Below, piece after piece: positions 54,100 through 63,146 of a stretch of DNA of 64,000 bases. The position numbers and the translations under genes are program-made. The stretch's first letter is position 1; each line of letters opens with the position of its first letter. A model generated the notes under the pieces. That model was not told the origin of the DNA and ran no database searches. It worked only from the letters and a program-made list of their open reading frames with translations. The DNA comes from Chlamydiales bacterium (GTDB lineage Bacteria; Chlamydiota; Chlamydiia; Chlamydiales; JAAKFR01), in assembly GCA_022601445.1 (NCBI GenBank), contig JAJACP010000002.1, positions 122,707-186,706 on the forward strand, in the 5' to 3' direction.

Positions 54100-55658
54100 A
54101 CCTTAGAGGTGTTTACAAATTCCAAATCAAACGATTTTTGAGTCGCTCGGTAGAGTTCGACCTGCTTTTGAGCTTTTGAAGGCAACGTCGTGTTAAATTC
54201 CATGAGAGGAAGCAAATAGTCAGGCTCCATCAGACCAGCCAACTGATGCGGAAGCAATCCCGCCTTCACTCCCTCCGTAAACAAAACCACCCGCTCCCGC
54301 ACACGATCCAAACTGTTTTGCGTCAAAAAGCAGTTCTTTTTTAACTTCCAGAGAAGGCGCTCAAATGGAAAATGGGTCAGCAAATCCACAAGCGAGGGGA
54401 TCAAAGGCTCTTTGCCCATCTCCAACTTCCAATACCAATAACTCAGGTCTACATTCCGGTCCGGAAAACATAAACCATGGTCAATCGCCGCAATTTTTTC
54501 GTCCCCAACCAAAATATTGCCCGCATGCCGGTCGGTATTCCCAATAATCACATCCAAAACAATCAAAAGCTGATACTCCACTAATGGAAGCACATCCTTC
54601 TCATCCTGGTAGATCTCTAAAAAAGGAACAAACCCGCCTACAAACTCCTGAAAAGAGCCGTATTTGGTCTTTTTTGGTCGGTTGGAGGCAAGTCGATCTT
54701 CACGCGCTAAAAAGAAGGTACGATGCGTAAAGGCTGCATAATAGGTGCGGGGCACAATTCCAAAACCAAAAAAAGCATCGACCAAAAAAGCCCCTACCTC
54801 ATGGTGTGCCGCCTCACCGACGCGACACCCCCACCGCGTCCTACGCTGCCCTAGCGCTCCCTGAAAGCTAGGACCCACAGGGTTGTGGGGAGCGTGTATT
54901 TCCTCATCAAAGGGCTTAAAAAGCCCCACAATCTGTCGATCCGGCCCGCGCATCCAATACGCCCCTGAACACCCTACCGTGATCAGAATCGGATAGAGCC
55001 CCTTCTCAAGCGCCTTGCGTGCCTCTTGAATCACCTCAGGGACTTTCTGCCTACGGACAGCAAGATGCATATTTTGGATCACTTGATACTGAAGCAAGGA
55101 GTGGCGATGAAAAAGATCAATGTGCTCCTTAATGTTGCTTTGATCCCATTTTTTCCCATTAATCCGCTCCACTCGCTTGAGCATGCGTGAGAGCAGGGCC
55201 ACCTTCTTTTTCAAGAAAAAAGGCAAAATCTTCTTGTCAAAGGGGTTGTTCAGCTCCAGAGTGATCGTAATGTAGGTGTAGTAAATCACCTTCTCCACGC
55301 GACTCTGAGGCGCCCCCAGAAGGAGGCTATTCCACAGGGAAAAAAGCTGTTTTTGCAAGGGTGAGCTGAGTACTCTCAGCTCTCCTTTGGCGTTGGCCGA
55401 GAGCCACCCCTCCTTGCCCGCCCTGAATAGCGCATGGATATTGGAAGGGACATGCAACAAATCCATCTGGCCAGGTCGATACCGATGAATCAAAAAGAAG
55501 AAAAAGAAGACAACTTCGTGAATGCGGAGCGTTTCAGATAGTTTTTGTAAACAACAGGTAAAGCGCTCCCACACAATCCGCGCCCAGCGTCTAAAATTGT
55601 AGACAAGGAGATACCCCCCGTGGACTGCTTTTTGATAGAGAGTACGTAGTTGCTTCAT
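54096..55658 (-). CDS. PI3/4-kinase-like protein, candidate secreted effector
   Basis: A 520-residue protein without signal peptide. The C-terminal half carries the phosphatidylinositol 3/4-kinase fold in its bacterial/plant type II form: a glycine-rich loop near residue 225 (TVGCSGAYWM), the ATP-binding lysine in VGLFKPFDEE followed by HAPHNPVGP, RVGEAAHHEVGAFLVD, the catalytic loop GNTDRHAGNILV and the metal-binding AAIDHGLCFPD. All key residues are intact. The N-terminal 220 residues are helical and unlike anything I know. Related proteins phosphorylate phosphoinositides or proteins. Chlamydiae lack phosphoinositides, so a host target is likely but unproven. It is on the opposite strand beside the translocator operon. 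Confidence 0.83.
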   Translation of the reverse strand: MKQLRTLYQKAVHGGYLLVYNFRRWARIVWERFTCCLQKLSETLRIHEVVFFFFFLIHRYRPGQMDLLHVPSNIHALFRAGKEGWLSANAKGELRVLSSPLQKQLFSLWNSLLLGAPQSRVEKVIYYTYITITLELNNPFDKKILPFFLKKKVALLSRMLKRVERINGKKWDQSNIKEHIDLFHRHSLLQYQVIQNMHLAVRRQKVPEVIQEARKALEKGLYPILITVGCSGAYWMRGPDRQIVGLFKPFDEEIHAPHNPVGPSFQGALGQRRTRWGCRVGEAAHHEVGAFLVDAFFGFGIVPRTYYAAFTHRTFFLAREDRLASNRPKKTKYGSFQEFVGGFVPFLEIYQDEKDVLPLVEYQLLIVLDVIIGNTDRHAGNILVGDEKIAAIDHGLCFPDRNVDLSYWYWKLEMGKEPLIPSLVDLLTHFPFERLLWKLKKNCFLTQNSLDRVRERVVLFTEGVKAGLLPHQLAGLMEPDYLLPLMEFNTTLPSKAQKQVELYRATQKSFDLEFVNTSKV

Positions 55659-55738
55659 ATCATTATTATATAAACTAAATTAAATAGTAACAATTATTAA
55701 GATTTATTAAAAAAAATAACCAAATCTTTAAAAAGTCA

Positions 55739-55767
55739 TTGATAGTTAAATATTTATTTGCTATAAT
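55739..55767 (+). promoter_or_regulatory. Sigma-70-type promoter of the translocator operon
   Basis: TTGATA (55739-55744) and TATAAT (55762-55767) are 17 bases apart; TGC before the -10 gives an extended -10. The predicted start of RNA is about 26 bases before the chaperone ATG. The whole 141-base gap is AT-rich. Confidence 0.72.
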
Positions 55768-55799
55768 AGTTGCAGACTTTAAATTTTAAGTGGTAATAC

Positions 55800-56297
55800 A
55801 TGAATAATAAACAAACTTTTAGATTTGATCTTTTGGACAAAGAGGGAGCCCAAACCATTGCTAAAGAGGTGCTTAACCTCATGGAAGAGGGGATGACACT
55901 CCAAGAGGCGACAGGTGTGAGTGATGAGACATTGGAGGAGATTTATAACCTAGCTTATGGCTATTACGACCAGGGAAAGTACAAAGAAGCGGTGAGTTTA
56001 TTCCACTTTCTAGCAGGAGCCTCACCTAGAACCTACAAATACGTTTTGGGGCTTGCCTCTTCTTTTCATCAGATCGGTGCTTTTGAGGAGGCAGCTGTGG
56101 GGTTTTACTGCGCTTTGAATATTGAACCGGAGAATCCGATTCCTGCTTATTACGTCACTGACTGCTTTTTAAAGCAGAACTGCGTAGAAGAGGCAGCTGA
56201 GTTTGCTGAGCTCACCATTGAAATCTGTGACAACCGCCCCGAGTACCGAAACATTCAAGAGAGATGTGATCTGATTAAAAAGTCACTAAAAAAATAA
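55800..56297 (+). CDS. sycD: Type III secretion translocator chaperone, LcrH/SycD family
   Basis: A 165-residue class II chaperone with three tetratricopeptide repeats: IYNLAYGYYDQGKYKEAVSL, YKYVLGLASSFHQIGAFEEA and PIPAYYVTDCFLKQNCVEEA. It keeps the two hydrophobic translocators apart and soluble before export. Length (150-170) fits the family. It is first in the operon and corresponds to CT576 (Scc2/LcrH1). Confidence 0.95.
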   Translation: MNNKQTFRFDLLDKEGAQTIAKEVLNLMEEGMTLQEATGVSDETLEEIYNLAYGYYDQGKYKEAVSLFHFLAGASPRTYKYVLGLASSFHQIGAFEEAAVGFYCALNIEPENPIPAYYVTDCFLKQNCVEEAAEFAELTIEICDNRPEYRNIQERCDLIKKSLKK

Positions 56298-56317
56298 TAA
56301 AAAGGACCTTTTTTAAT

Positions 56318-57379
56318 ATGTCAAGTTTTCTTCCAAACAATCATTATAGCGTCAGTAGTGCGCCCGCTGCGCCTCTTGGACGCTTAGATACTCAGCACAT
56401 TTTGGCCAAAGAGATCGCGCGCACTCAAGATACGATTACCGAATCAGAAAAAAAGCACACAAAAAGTCAGGTAGAGGTTGGAGAGCGTCCTATTCTACCG
56501 GCAGCGGCTTCATCAAAGCATCCTGACTTTTTGGCTTTTGTTGCCGAGGCTTTTTCAAGATCATTTAGTGCGATGTCTCAAGGAACCATTTCCCAGTCGC
56601 AAGACTTTGCCGCTTTGCAGAAACTCGACCAGACGATGTCACAAGCGGTTTTACAGACGACAAAAAACGCCATTGATAAGCAGCAGGCTCAGATCAAAAT
56701 GGCCGCAAGCGTGAAAGCGTACCAAGAGAAGATGGGTCAAGCGAACACCATTTTTCAATGGACCATGTTCGCGATTGGAATTGTTCTGATGGTCGTCACA
56801 GTAGCCAGTTCTGTGTTTGACTTTGGAGCTTCATTAGCAGCTGTTCCTGCTGAAGCTGGGATGATTGAAATGGCGGACTTTGGGGCGACAGCAACTAGTG
56901 AAGGGGTTGGAGCAGCTATAGACGTCGGTGAAGAAGCAGCTAGCAACGTTGCTGGTTTTACAGAAGATCTAGGTAGTGAAGTGGAATCAACAGCACAAGA
57001 GGGTGTGAGCGACGAGGTAAACAGTGAAACGAGCTTTAAAAGCAAAGTGGCTGACATGCTGAAAACCAAGGGCTTTAAAAAAGGAGTTCAGTTTGGTGTT
57101 GGCACTGTTCTCGCCTCTCCCATGCTTGTAGAAGGGATTGAAAAGCTACACACAGGCGACATGTTAGACAAGGTCGCACAAACGCAGAAAGAGACAGGAG
57201 ATGCCATGGCCACCATGCAGGCCAACCAGATGACCTTCCAGTTTTATCAGCAGCTACTGAGACGGGCTAGCGGAGTGGTACAAGAACAAGGGAACGATGC
57301 CTCGCAGGTTGTAGAGACCTTTAACGACGTGGCGAGCGCCTACAAGCAAATTAGTTATGGATTGGCTAGCGCTGTTTAA
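56318..57379 (+). CDS. Type III secretion translocator, CopB-like (SctE)
   Basis: A 353-residue protein with a polar N-terminus, a helical region, a strong hydrophobic hairpin (FAIGIVLMVVTVASSVFDFGASLAAVPA, about 150-177), an acidic middle and a C-terminal amphipathic part (QQLLRRASGVVQEQGNDAS). This is the plan of the large pore-forming translocator. The order after the chaperone matches CT578 (CopB). It should insert into the host membrane with the next protein. Identification rests on context and topology more than on motifs. Confidence 0.82.
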   Translation: MSSFLPNNHYSVSSAPAAPLGRLDTQHILAKEIARTQDTITESEKKHTKSQVEVGERPILPAAASSKHPDFLAFVAEAFSRSFSAMSQGTISQSQDFAALQKLDQTMSQAVLQTTKNAIDKQQAQIKMAASVKAYQEKMGQANTIFQWTMFAIGIVLMVVTVASSVFDFGASLAAVPAEAGMIEMADFGATATSEGVGAAIDVGEEAASNVAGFTEDLGSEVESTAQEGVSDEVNSETSFKSKVADMLKTKGFKKGVQFGVGTVLASPMLVEGIEKLHTGDMLDKVAQTQKETGDAMATMQANQMTFQFYQQLLRRASGVVQEQGNDASQVVETFNDVASAYKQISYGLASAV

Positions 57380-57411
57380 ACAAATTAAATAATAATAAAT
57401 AAGGTAAGTGA

Positions 57412-58485
57412 ATGAGTAGTACTATTAATAACCAAATTTCAGAAACAGTTCGTCACCACGCTCAAGCAGAGAAGCGTGGACAAGAGCGGATTGCCCACGC
57501 ACACCGTACTGCGGCTAAAGGGAAAGTAGGAAAAGACTACGTCCTTCCTTCAACAGGTGACACTAAACCTGTGCTGCCTAAGAAAGGAGAGACCAAGCCC
57601 AAGCTGCCCACACCAAAGACTCCTTTTTCTGGCTTGAAAGGGGATGATCAGGGTGAAGAGGGAAAAACAATGGGTTTGATTGCGATTATTGGAGAGGTGA
57701 TGGCTCTTCAGGCGAAGAGTAACTCGAACTTCTGGAGTACCATGTGGAAGCAAGCGTCTACCAGTATGATGATGCAGGTGAAGTTTGCTCCGGTGATTGC
57801 GAAAGCCATTAAATGCTCTTATGAGGCACAAGCACAGTCGACACAAGCGCAGGCAACCTCAGCTCGCCTTACCGGTACGATTAACCTCGTTATGTTTGGC
57901 GCTACGGTCGTGATTGGTACCTATATGGGATTGCGCGACGAGACAGGAGAGAGTGGACCTAGCCAAAATGATGCAAAGGCAACAGAAGAGACTGCTCAAG
58001 CAGGAGCAGACGCACAGAGCGCCGAGCTAGAAGAATCAGGAAACAACGAAAAAATAGCCGAGCAAAGACAAAACGACGAATTGGCAGATGAGGTCCGCGC
58101 CCAGGAAACCAACGGTAAAAAAGCGCAAATCAAAGGTGCATTCAAGAAAATGCAAGAGATCGGAGGGAAAGGACCAAAGCTTTTGTCAACTATCCTAACA
58201 AAATTTTCTCACGTGAGTTCAGGGATGACTATGTTGGCTAATGGTGGTTCCTCATTAGTTGATGCTCAGTACAAAAGCATTCAGTCTGAGAAGCAGGAAG
58301 AAGAGGGACAGGCGCAGGCGCTGAACAAAGAATCTGAGCAGTACGCTCAGTTCTACGGCCAGTCTTTCAGCCGTTCGGAAGATTTACGTCAAGGGGGCCA
58401 GCAGAACATCGACTACGCGATGAACATTCTGAAATCGTCTGTGGATACCATTACACAGACCATTACCTCCATGTTCCGTGGCTAA
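57412..58485 (+). CDS. Type III secretion translocator, CopD-like (SctB)
   Basis: A 357-residue protein with an unstructured Lys/Pro-rich N-terminus (LPKKGETKPKLPTPKTPFSG), a helical part, one membrane segment (INLVMFGATVVIGTYMG, about 160-178), an acidic Ala/Glu-rich stretch and a helical C-terminus (YAMNILKSSVDTITQTI). It fits the smaller translocator and CT579 (CopD) by order. It ends 6 bases before a strong terminator, so it is the last gene of the operon. Confidence 0.82.
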   Translation: MSSTINNQISETVRHHAQAEKRGQERIAHAHRTAAKGKVGKDYVLPSTGDTKPVLPKKGETKPKLPTPKTPFSGLKGDDQGEEGKTMGLIAIIGEVMALQAKSNSNFWSTMWKQASTSMMMQVKFAPVIAKAIKCSYEAQAQSTQAQATSARLTGTINLVMFGATVVIGTYMGLRDETGESGPSQNDAKATEETAQAGADAQSAELEESGNNEKIAEQRQNDELADEVRAQETNGKKAQIKGAFKKMQEIGGKGPKLLSTILTKFSHVSSGMTMLANGGSSLVDAQYKSIQSEKQEEEGQAQALNKESEQYAQFYGQSFSRSEDLRQGGQQNIDYAMNILKSSVDTITQTITSMFRG

Positions 58486-58491
58486 TCACAC

Positions 58492-58521
58492 AAAGCCCCT
58501 CCTTGTGGAGGGGCTTTTTTT
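58492..58521 (+). terminator. Rho-independent terminator of the translocator operon
   Basis: A GC-rich hairpin (AAAGCCCCTCC, loop TTGT, GGAGGGGCTTT) with an 11-bp stem ends in a run of seven T. It lies 6 bases after the copD-like stop. This is the clearest terminator in the window. Confidence 0.95.
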
Positions 58522-58537
58522 ATGTTATAACACGCTC

Positions 58538-59284
58538 ATGAAACGTCACACTCAAAAGGGAGTCGAGTGGCTCACCTTCGACCACTTGTCAACTTGTCCC
58601 CGTCTCCACCACGGGATTTTTCTGCGCCATGGAGGAGTCAGCAAAGGCTCTTTTGCCACACTGAATTTTGGCCTTACTCAAGGTGATGATCCCCAAAACG
58701 TCTCTTTTAATCGGCAAAAAGCATGTGACATCCTCCAAGTCAAGAGCTACGCCCATCTCTATCAAAAGCACACCAACCGTGTTGTTGAGGCAGATCCTAA
58801 TATCAAAGAGGAAGCGGATGGACTGATCACAAATAGAGCCGGTCTGGGCCTCTTGATTCTACATGCAGACTGTCAGGCGGCCATCATCTACGATCCGATT
58901 CAGCACGCTCTGGCAAACGTCCATTCAGGATGGAGGGGTAGTGTCCAAAACATCTACTCCGAGGCGATAGAGACCCTTAAAACGCGCTACGGAAGCCGCC
59001 CTCAAGACCTTCTTGTGGGCATCTCCCCCAGTCTAGGACCCGAGGCAGCTGAATTTCGTCATTACAAAGAGGAACTGCCCGAATCTTTTTGGGCCTATCA
59101 AATCAAGCCGACTTACTTCGACTTTTGGGAGATCTCTCGCCAGCAATTGATCGCGTGCGGCGTGCTCCCGAATCATATCGAAGTAGCAGAAGAGTGCACT
59201 TTCAGCAATCCCGAAGACTACTTTTCTTACAGGCGCGTTCAAATAAGTGGCCGTCACGGCACGTTGGCTGTTCTTAGAAGCTAA
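58538..59284 (+). CDS. pgeF: PgeF/YfiH-family protein (peptidoglycan-editing or purine-nucleoside phosphorylase)
   Basis: A 248-residue protein of the YfiH/YlmD family, once annotated as a multicopper polyphenol oxidase. The metal-binding motif residues are present: HADC in LLILHADCQAA, and His in NVHSGWRGSV. LRHGGVSKGSFATLNFG is the usual start. Related proteins remove misincorporated L-Ser from peptidoglycan precursors or phosphorolyse purine nucleosides. The start is the ATG at 58538 after the terminator; longer frames run into the terminator. Its stop overlaps the convergent next gene by 11 bases. Confidence 0.9.
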   Translation: MKRHTQKGVEWLTFDHLSTCPRLHHGIFLRHGGVSKGSFATLNFGLTQGDDPQNVSFNRQKACDILQVKSYAHLYQKHTNRVVEADPNIKEEADGLITNRAGLGLLILHADCQAAIIYDPIQHALANVHSGWRGSVQNIYSEAIETLKTRYGSRPQDLLVGISPSLGPEAAEFRHYKEELPESFWAYQIKPTYFDFWEISRQQLIACGVLPNHIEVAEECTFSNPEDYFSYRRVQISGRHGTLAVLRS

Positions 59285-61169
59285 ATTCAATACCGGCATC
59301 ACCAAAGATACGGTAGCTGCGTCCATGATCCCAACTGGCTTCCACGTCTAAGAAAAGATCGAAACAGCCAAGTGTTTTAGCACTACGAAACCCCACCAAA
59401 AAGATCGCCAGATTGCCAGATATCCCTGAATTAAAGTTCAGCGCCTGACCCACAAGCTCGGCATCGATAGCACAACCGGCTACTTGAAATCGACCCGCCA
59501 CTCCAATATAGGGCTCGATATCTAAAAAGCAGGTGCATTTAGGTGCGCTCAACTCCCCACGAATGGTAAGCAGCTGAATATCTCGGTCATGCACCGCTAG
59601 GTTTGAGTTAGATCCTTGCTCGCTATAGTCACCTAAGAAAAGGCCGGCATATCGAATGGTTCCACTCAAAATAGGGGAACACCACCAGTTGCAAAAAGAG
59701 TGAGCGTAGGTGATCTCCGGTGTGAAAAAGAAGCCAGACGGTTGAGCATGCGCTCTTTCTATCCCCCCGACAACAAGGTTATTCATCACGTACCGCTCAT
59801 TGTCAAGGTGGGTATATCCAGCTGCAAACGCCGCTCCAAAGAAGTGGTTGCAGAAAACATGCTCGTAGCTCATCCCTCCAAAACTCGTTTTAACGTCCAC
59901 GTTTTGCGTCTTTTCACCAACTGTCGCCTCTCCATAAGAGGCGCCTGCAAACAATCCTAAACCACCTGGCACCTCATAACCTACGATAAAGCCTCCCTGG
60001 CGGAGGTTGTAGCGTGCAAGATGGTTCTCTTCCCGCTCTCTGTAGCTCCCAATCGCCTCGATCCAAAAGCCACACCCACAGGGATTGTAACAGGCGCAAG
60101 GGAAAGCAGTCCGGTGGCGATAGATGTTGTTAAGAATAGGGTCGGAGATATCGGCAAGAAGATCAGCTTGTAGTGCCAGACCTGTCCGGTCGACCACATG
60201 GAGCGTACTTCCTACCAGAACAGAGGGATCCATACTAGTCAATTGACCAAACCCCATACTCGTTGGAGTCAAAGTCAGTGAAAGATTTAAACCTGCCTGC
60301 ACATTTACGTTCAAAGGCGCATTAGGTACCTGAATGAATCCCTGTAGGTTAGAGCCAGGCAAAAGTGTCACAGTCGGATTTGTTCCCTCTAAAAAAAGGG
60401 CATGGGCATTTTCGGAGCAAATGAGGCCTGAATTAATGAGATGAAAGTTGACAATCGAGCTATCTGTACTCACACCACTTTCACCAGCCATAACATCGCC
60501 GCTGTTGACAAACGTCAAATTTGTAGACCCTGAGATGCCTAATAAGCCTTTTCCCGTGCTCTCAGTGGCAAAAATTGATCCCGCATTCGTGTAGCAGTTA
60601 TCGCTGCCTCCCACGCTTAATAACCCACTCGAATCCTCACCGGCAACCGTGACCAAGCCGTTATTGTTTACCTGGTTATTTGTGCTATTAATCAAACAGA
60701 TGCCACCCACTTCAGGCCCCTCATTAGAGATATATCCTTCGTTGATGATACGACTGTTTGATAAGCCTAAGGTATCCATGCAAAAGCACCCATTCCCTTT
60801 TGCTTTAATAGAACCAGCATTATGAACGAATGCTTCGTCTGCATTACGCAAGGCAACAGCATTAAACCGATTCGCTCCCAAAGACATTTCACCAAAGTTG
60901 GAAAAGCGGTGGCCTGACCCTGAAATAAAGATGGAATCACCTCCCTCTCGCTCAATCGAACCACAGTTCGTAATCGAAGCGCCCGATCCCCGCAATCTGA
61001 TATTGATCCCTCTTGTAGGCCCCAAAGCGCCTCCAACCTCGATCACTCCTTTTTCCCCACTATCTAAGGTGAGCTGATCTGTTCGTCTCTCCCCGTTCTT
61101 GATAATGAAGCTCTCTGCGTGAACGACCCCACAAGCAAACAACAAAAAAAATAGTAACCTGATTTTCAT
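59274..61169 (-). CDS. Autotransporter-like outer-membrane protein, copy A
   Basis: A 631-residue protein with a signal peptide (MKIRLLFFLLFACGVVHA). The passenger (about 20-310) has about eight repeats with N-x-G-x-I/V (TNCGSI, HNAGSI, INEGYI, NNNGLV, TNAGSI, NSGDV, INSGLI), the pattern of a beta-helix. The C-terminal 260 residues form a beta-barrel ending in Phe (IEFSF), as BamA substrates do. A four-cysteine cluster (CACYNPCGCGFW) marks the junction. It differs from classical Pmps in lacking clear GGAI repeats. It is the most downstream of three tandem paralogues. Confidence 0.85.
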   Translation of the reverse strand: MKIRLLFFLLFACGVVHAESFIIKNGERRTDQLTLDSGEKGVIEVGGALGPTRGINIRLRGSGASITNCGSIEREGGDSIFISGSGHRFSNFGEMSLGANRFNAVALRNADEAFVHNAGSIKAKGNGCFCMDTLGLSNSRIINEGYISNEGPEVGGICLINSTNNQVNNNGLVTVAGEDSSGLLSVGGSDNCYTNAGSIFATESTGKGLLGISGSTNLTFVNSGDVMAGESGVSTDSSIVNFHLINSGLICSENAHALFLEGTNPTVTLLPGSNLQGFIQVPNAPLNVNVQAGLNLSLTLTPTSMGFGQLTSMDPSVLVGSTLHVVDRTGLALQADLLADISDPILNNIYRHRTAFPCACYNPCGCGFWIEAIGSYREREENHLARYNLRQGGFIVGYEVPGGLGLFAGASYGEATVGEKTQNVDVKTSFGGMSYEHVFCNHFFGAAFAAGYTHLDNERYVMNNLVVGGIERAHAQPSGFFFTPEITYAHSFCNWWCSPILSGTIRYAGLFLGDYSEQGSNSNLAVHDRDIQLLTIRGELSAPKCTCFLDIEPYIGVAGRFQVAGCAIDAELVGQALNFNSGISGNLAIFLVGFRSAKTLGCFDLFLDVEASWDHGRSYRIFGDAGIEFSF

Positions 61170-61179
61170 GACCTCAATC

Positions 61180-63081
61180 CTAGAAGTTAACTTCAATTCC
61201 CACATCACCAAGGAGGCGATAACTCGATCCACTATCCCAATTCGCTTCTAGATCGAAGAAAAGATCGAAACAACCGATTGTTTTAGCGCTCCGCAATCCA
61301 ATTAAAAGCGCCGCCAAATAGTCTGATAGTCCCGAATCAAACTGCACTGCTTGACTTAAAAGCTCAGCGCTCACATGGCGACCATCCAATTGAAAACGGC
61401 TTGAAACTCCGATATAAGGCTCAACATCTAAAAAGCAGGTGCATTTAGGCAGACTCAACTCTCCACGGAGGGTCAAGAGTTGAATATCACGATCTTTTAT
61501 CCCTACACGTGAGACCGACCCTTGCTCATCATAATCGCCCAAGAAAAGCCCGGCATACCGTACACGGCCCGTCAGAGTAGGCGAGTAGCACCAACTAGAA
61601 AACGCATAGGCATAAGTCATTTCAGGAGAAATGAAAAAGGCGTTGGGCCGGCCCACGACTTTCTCAACACCATCTGGCGCTAAGTTATTCATCATATAGC
61701 GGGTGCTCTTAAAGTTCGTGTATCCTGCCGCACAGGCTGTTCCAAAAAAGTGATTAGAGACAATGCGCTCATAACTGAAACCACCAAAGCCTGTTTTTGT
61801 ATCAGCTCTCTCTGTTCTCTCCCCAACTGTACCCTCTCCAAATGAAGCTCCTGCAAAAAAGTTCAGGCTACCACACCAAACTGGTGTTGCATAACCCAGT
61901 ATAAAGCCGCCTTGACGCAGGTGATAGGGTGTAAGTTTTCTTTCTTTTCGCTCTCTATAAGCTCCAATCGCCTCGAGCCAAAAACCACAACCACAAGAAT
62001 CGTAACAGGCACAAGAAAAAGCCGTACGCCCTCGATAGATGTTGTTCAAGATGGGATCCGAGATATCAGCAACAAAATCAGCTTGCATGGCCAGCCCAGT
62101 CCGATCGATCACATGGACCGTATTGCCAAGAACTGCAAACGGAGCGTCGATGCCCAAAGCGCCAAAGCCAGGACTAGCCGGTGTGAGAGTCAGGGCAAGA
62201 TTGAGGCCTCTTTCCACATTCAAATCGAATGGTTCTGTAGCCGAAAAGGCTCCTCGAATGGTTGATCCTGGTAACAAGGTCAATGTAAGCCCCGGGGAGT
62301 CAAAAAAAACAGCTTGCGCCTCTAGCGACTGGATGATTCCTGAGTTGATTAAACGAAATCCGTTACTGTTGTCCGCTACTGTCACACCCACGCCTTGCCC
62401 AAGAATCGTGCCATGGTTTTCGAATAAACCACCAACAGCATCTCTTGTATGGTATCCCTCTGAGTTATTTCCTAGAGAGATAATAGACCCCAGATTGATC
62501 TCTGAGGGAAAGTCGTTGGCCAAAGTGAAAAGTCCGTAAGAATTGTCTCCAACAGCATACAGCAGACCTCTGTTCACCAAAATCGGGGGGAACTCTGCCG
62601 AGCCTCGGTTAACTGCCCGACTTGCCTCACCTTCTGCATAAATCACCCCATCATTTTTAATCAACGCTCCCCGGTTACCATCTATATTAATTCCTCTTGC
62701 ACCATCTCCTACTGCCCGCAGCAATCCCGTATTTTCAATAGATGTTCCGGGTCTATCGACATGAACGGCCTCACTACCAGAGCCTGTCACACTCACTGTG
62801 TTTCTGTTGATAAAGCGGCCACCGAATCCATTCATGTCTACAGCAAAGCCCGTATTCTGAGTAATCAATCCAAAATTGGTCAACACAGCAGGACCCGCTA
62901 TAAAAACAGATGGAGAGGGAACTGTTGGACCGAGTATCCCACCAGCTTCGATGAGTCCCGTTTCTCCGGCATTCAAGGTTTGCTGAGCCGTCTCAGGGGG
63001 CTCTCCATTCCGAATGAAAAACGAGGCTCCATGGCCGGCCGTAGAGGTTAAAAGCAGCAAAAGTAAGATCCACAGTTTCAT
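61180..63081 (-). CDS. Autotransporter-like outer-membrane protein, copy B
   Basis: A 633-residue paralogue of the adjacent gene with signal peptide (MKLWILLLLLLTSTAGHGA). The passenger has the same N-x-G-x-[ILV] coils (TNFGLI, INRNTV, ENTGLL, KNDGVI, VNRGLL, ENHGTI, INSGII). The junction cluster is CACYDSCGCGFW. The barrel ends IEVNF. The start is the ATG at 63079-63081; a longer frame upstream adds a polar segment before the signal and is rejected. Only 10 bases separate its stop from the next gene's start, so A and B are cotranscribed. Confidence 0.85.
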   Translation of the reverse strand: MKLWILLLLLLTSTAGHGASFFIRNGEPPETAQQTLNAGETGLIEAGGILGPTVPSPSVFIAGPAVLTNFGLITQNTGFAVDMNGFGGRFINRNTVSVTGSGSEAVHVDRPGTSIENTGLLRAVGDGARGINIDGNRGALIKNDGVIYAEGEASRAVNRGSAEFPPILVNRGLLYAVGDNSYGLFTLANDFPSEINLGSIISLGNNSEGYHTRDAVGGLFENHGTILGQGVGVTVADNSNGFRLINSGIIQSLEAQAVFFDSPGLTLTLLPGSTIRGAFSATEPFDLNVERGLNLALTLTPASPGFGALGIDAPFAVLGNTVHVIDRTGLAMQADFVADISDPILNNIYRGRTAFSCACYDSCGCGFWLEAIGAYRERKERKLTPYHLRQGGFILGYATPVWCGSLNFFAGASFGEGTVGERTERADTKTGFGGFSYERIVSNHFFGTACAAGYTNFKSTRYMMNNLAPDGVEKVVGRPNAFFISPEMTYAYAFSSWCYSPTLTGRVRYAGLFLGDYDEQGSVSRVGIKDRDIQLLTLRGELSLPKCTCFLDVEPYIGVSSRFQLDGRHVSAELLSQAVQFDSGLSDYLAALLIGLRSAKTIGCFDLFFDLEANWDSGSSYRLLGDVGIEVNF

Positions 63082-63146
63082 CAGTATTTTCCTCAAATAA
63101 ATGAAAAAATTGTTTATACGCAAACAAGAGTCATCTGGTCAATTTT

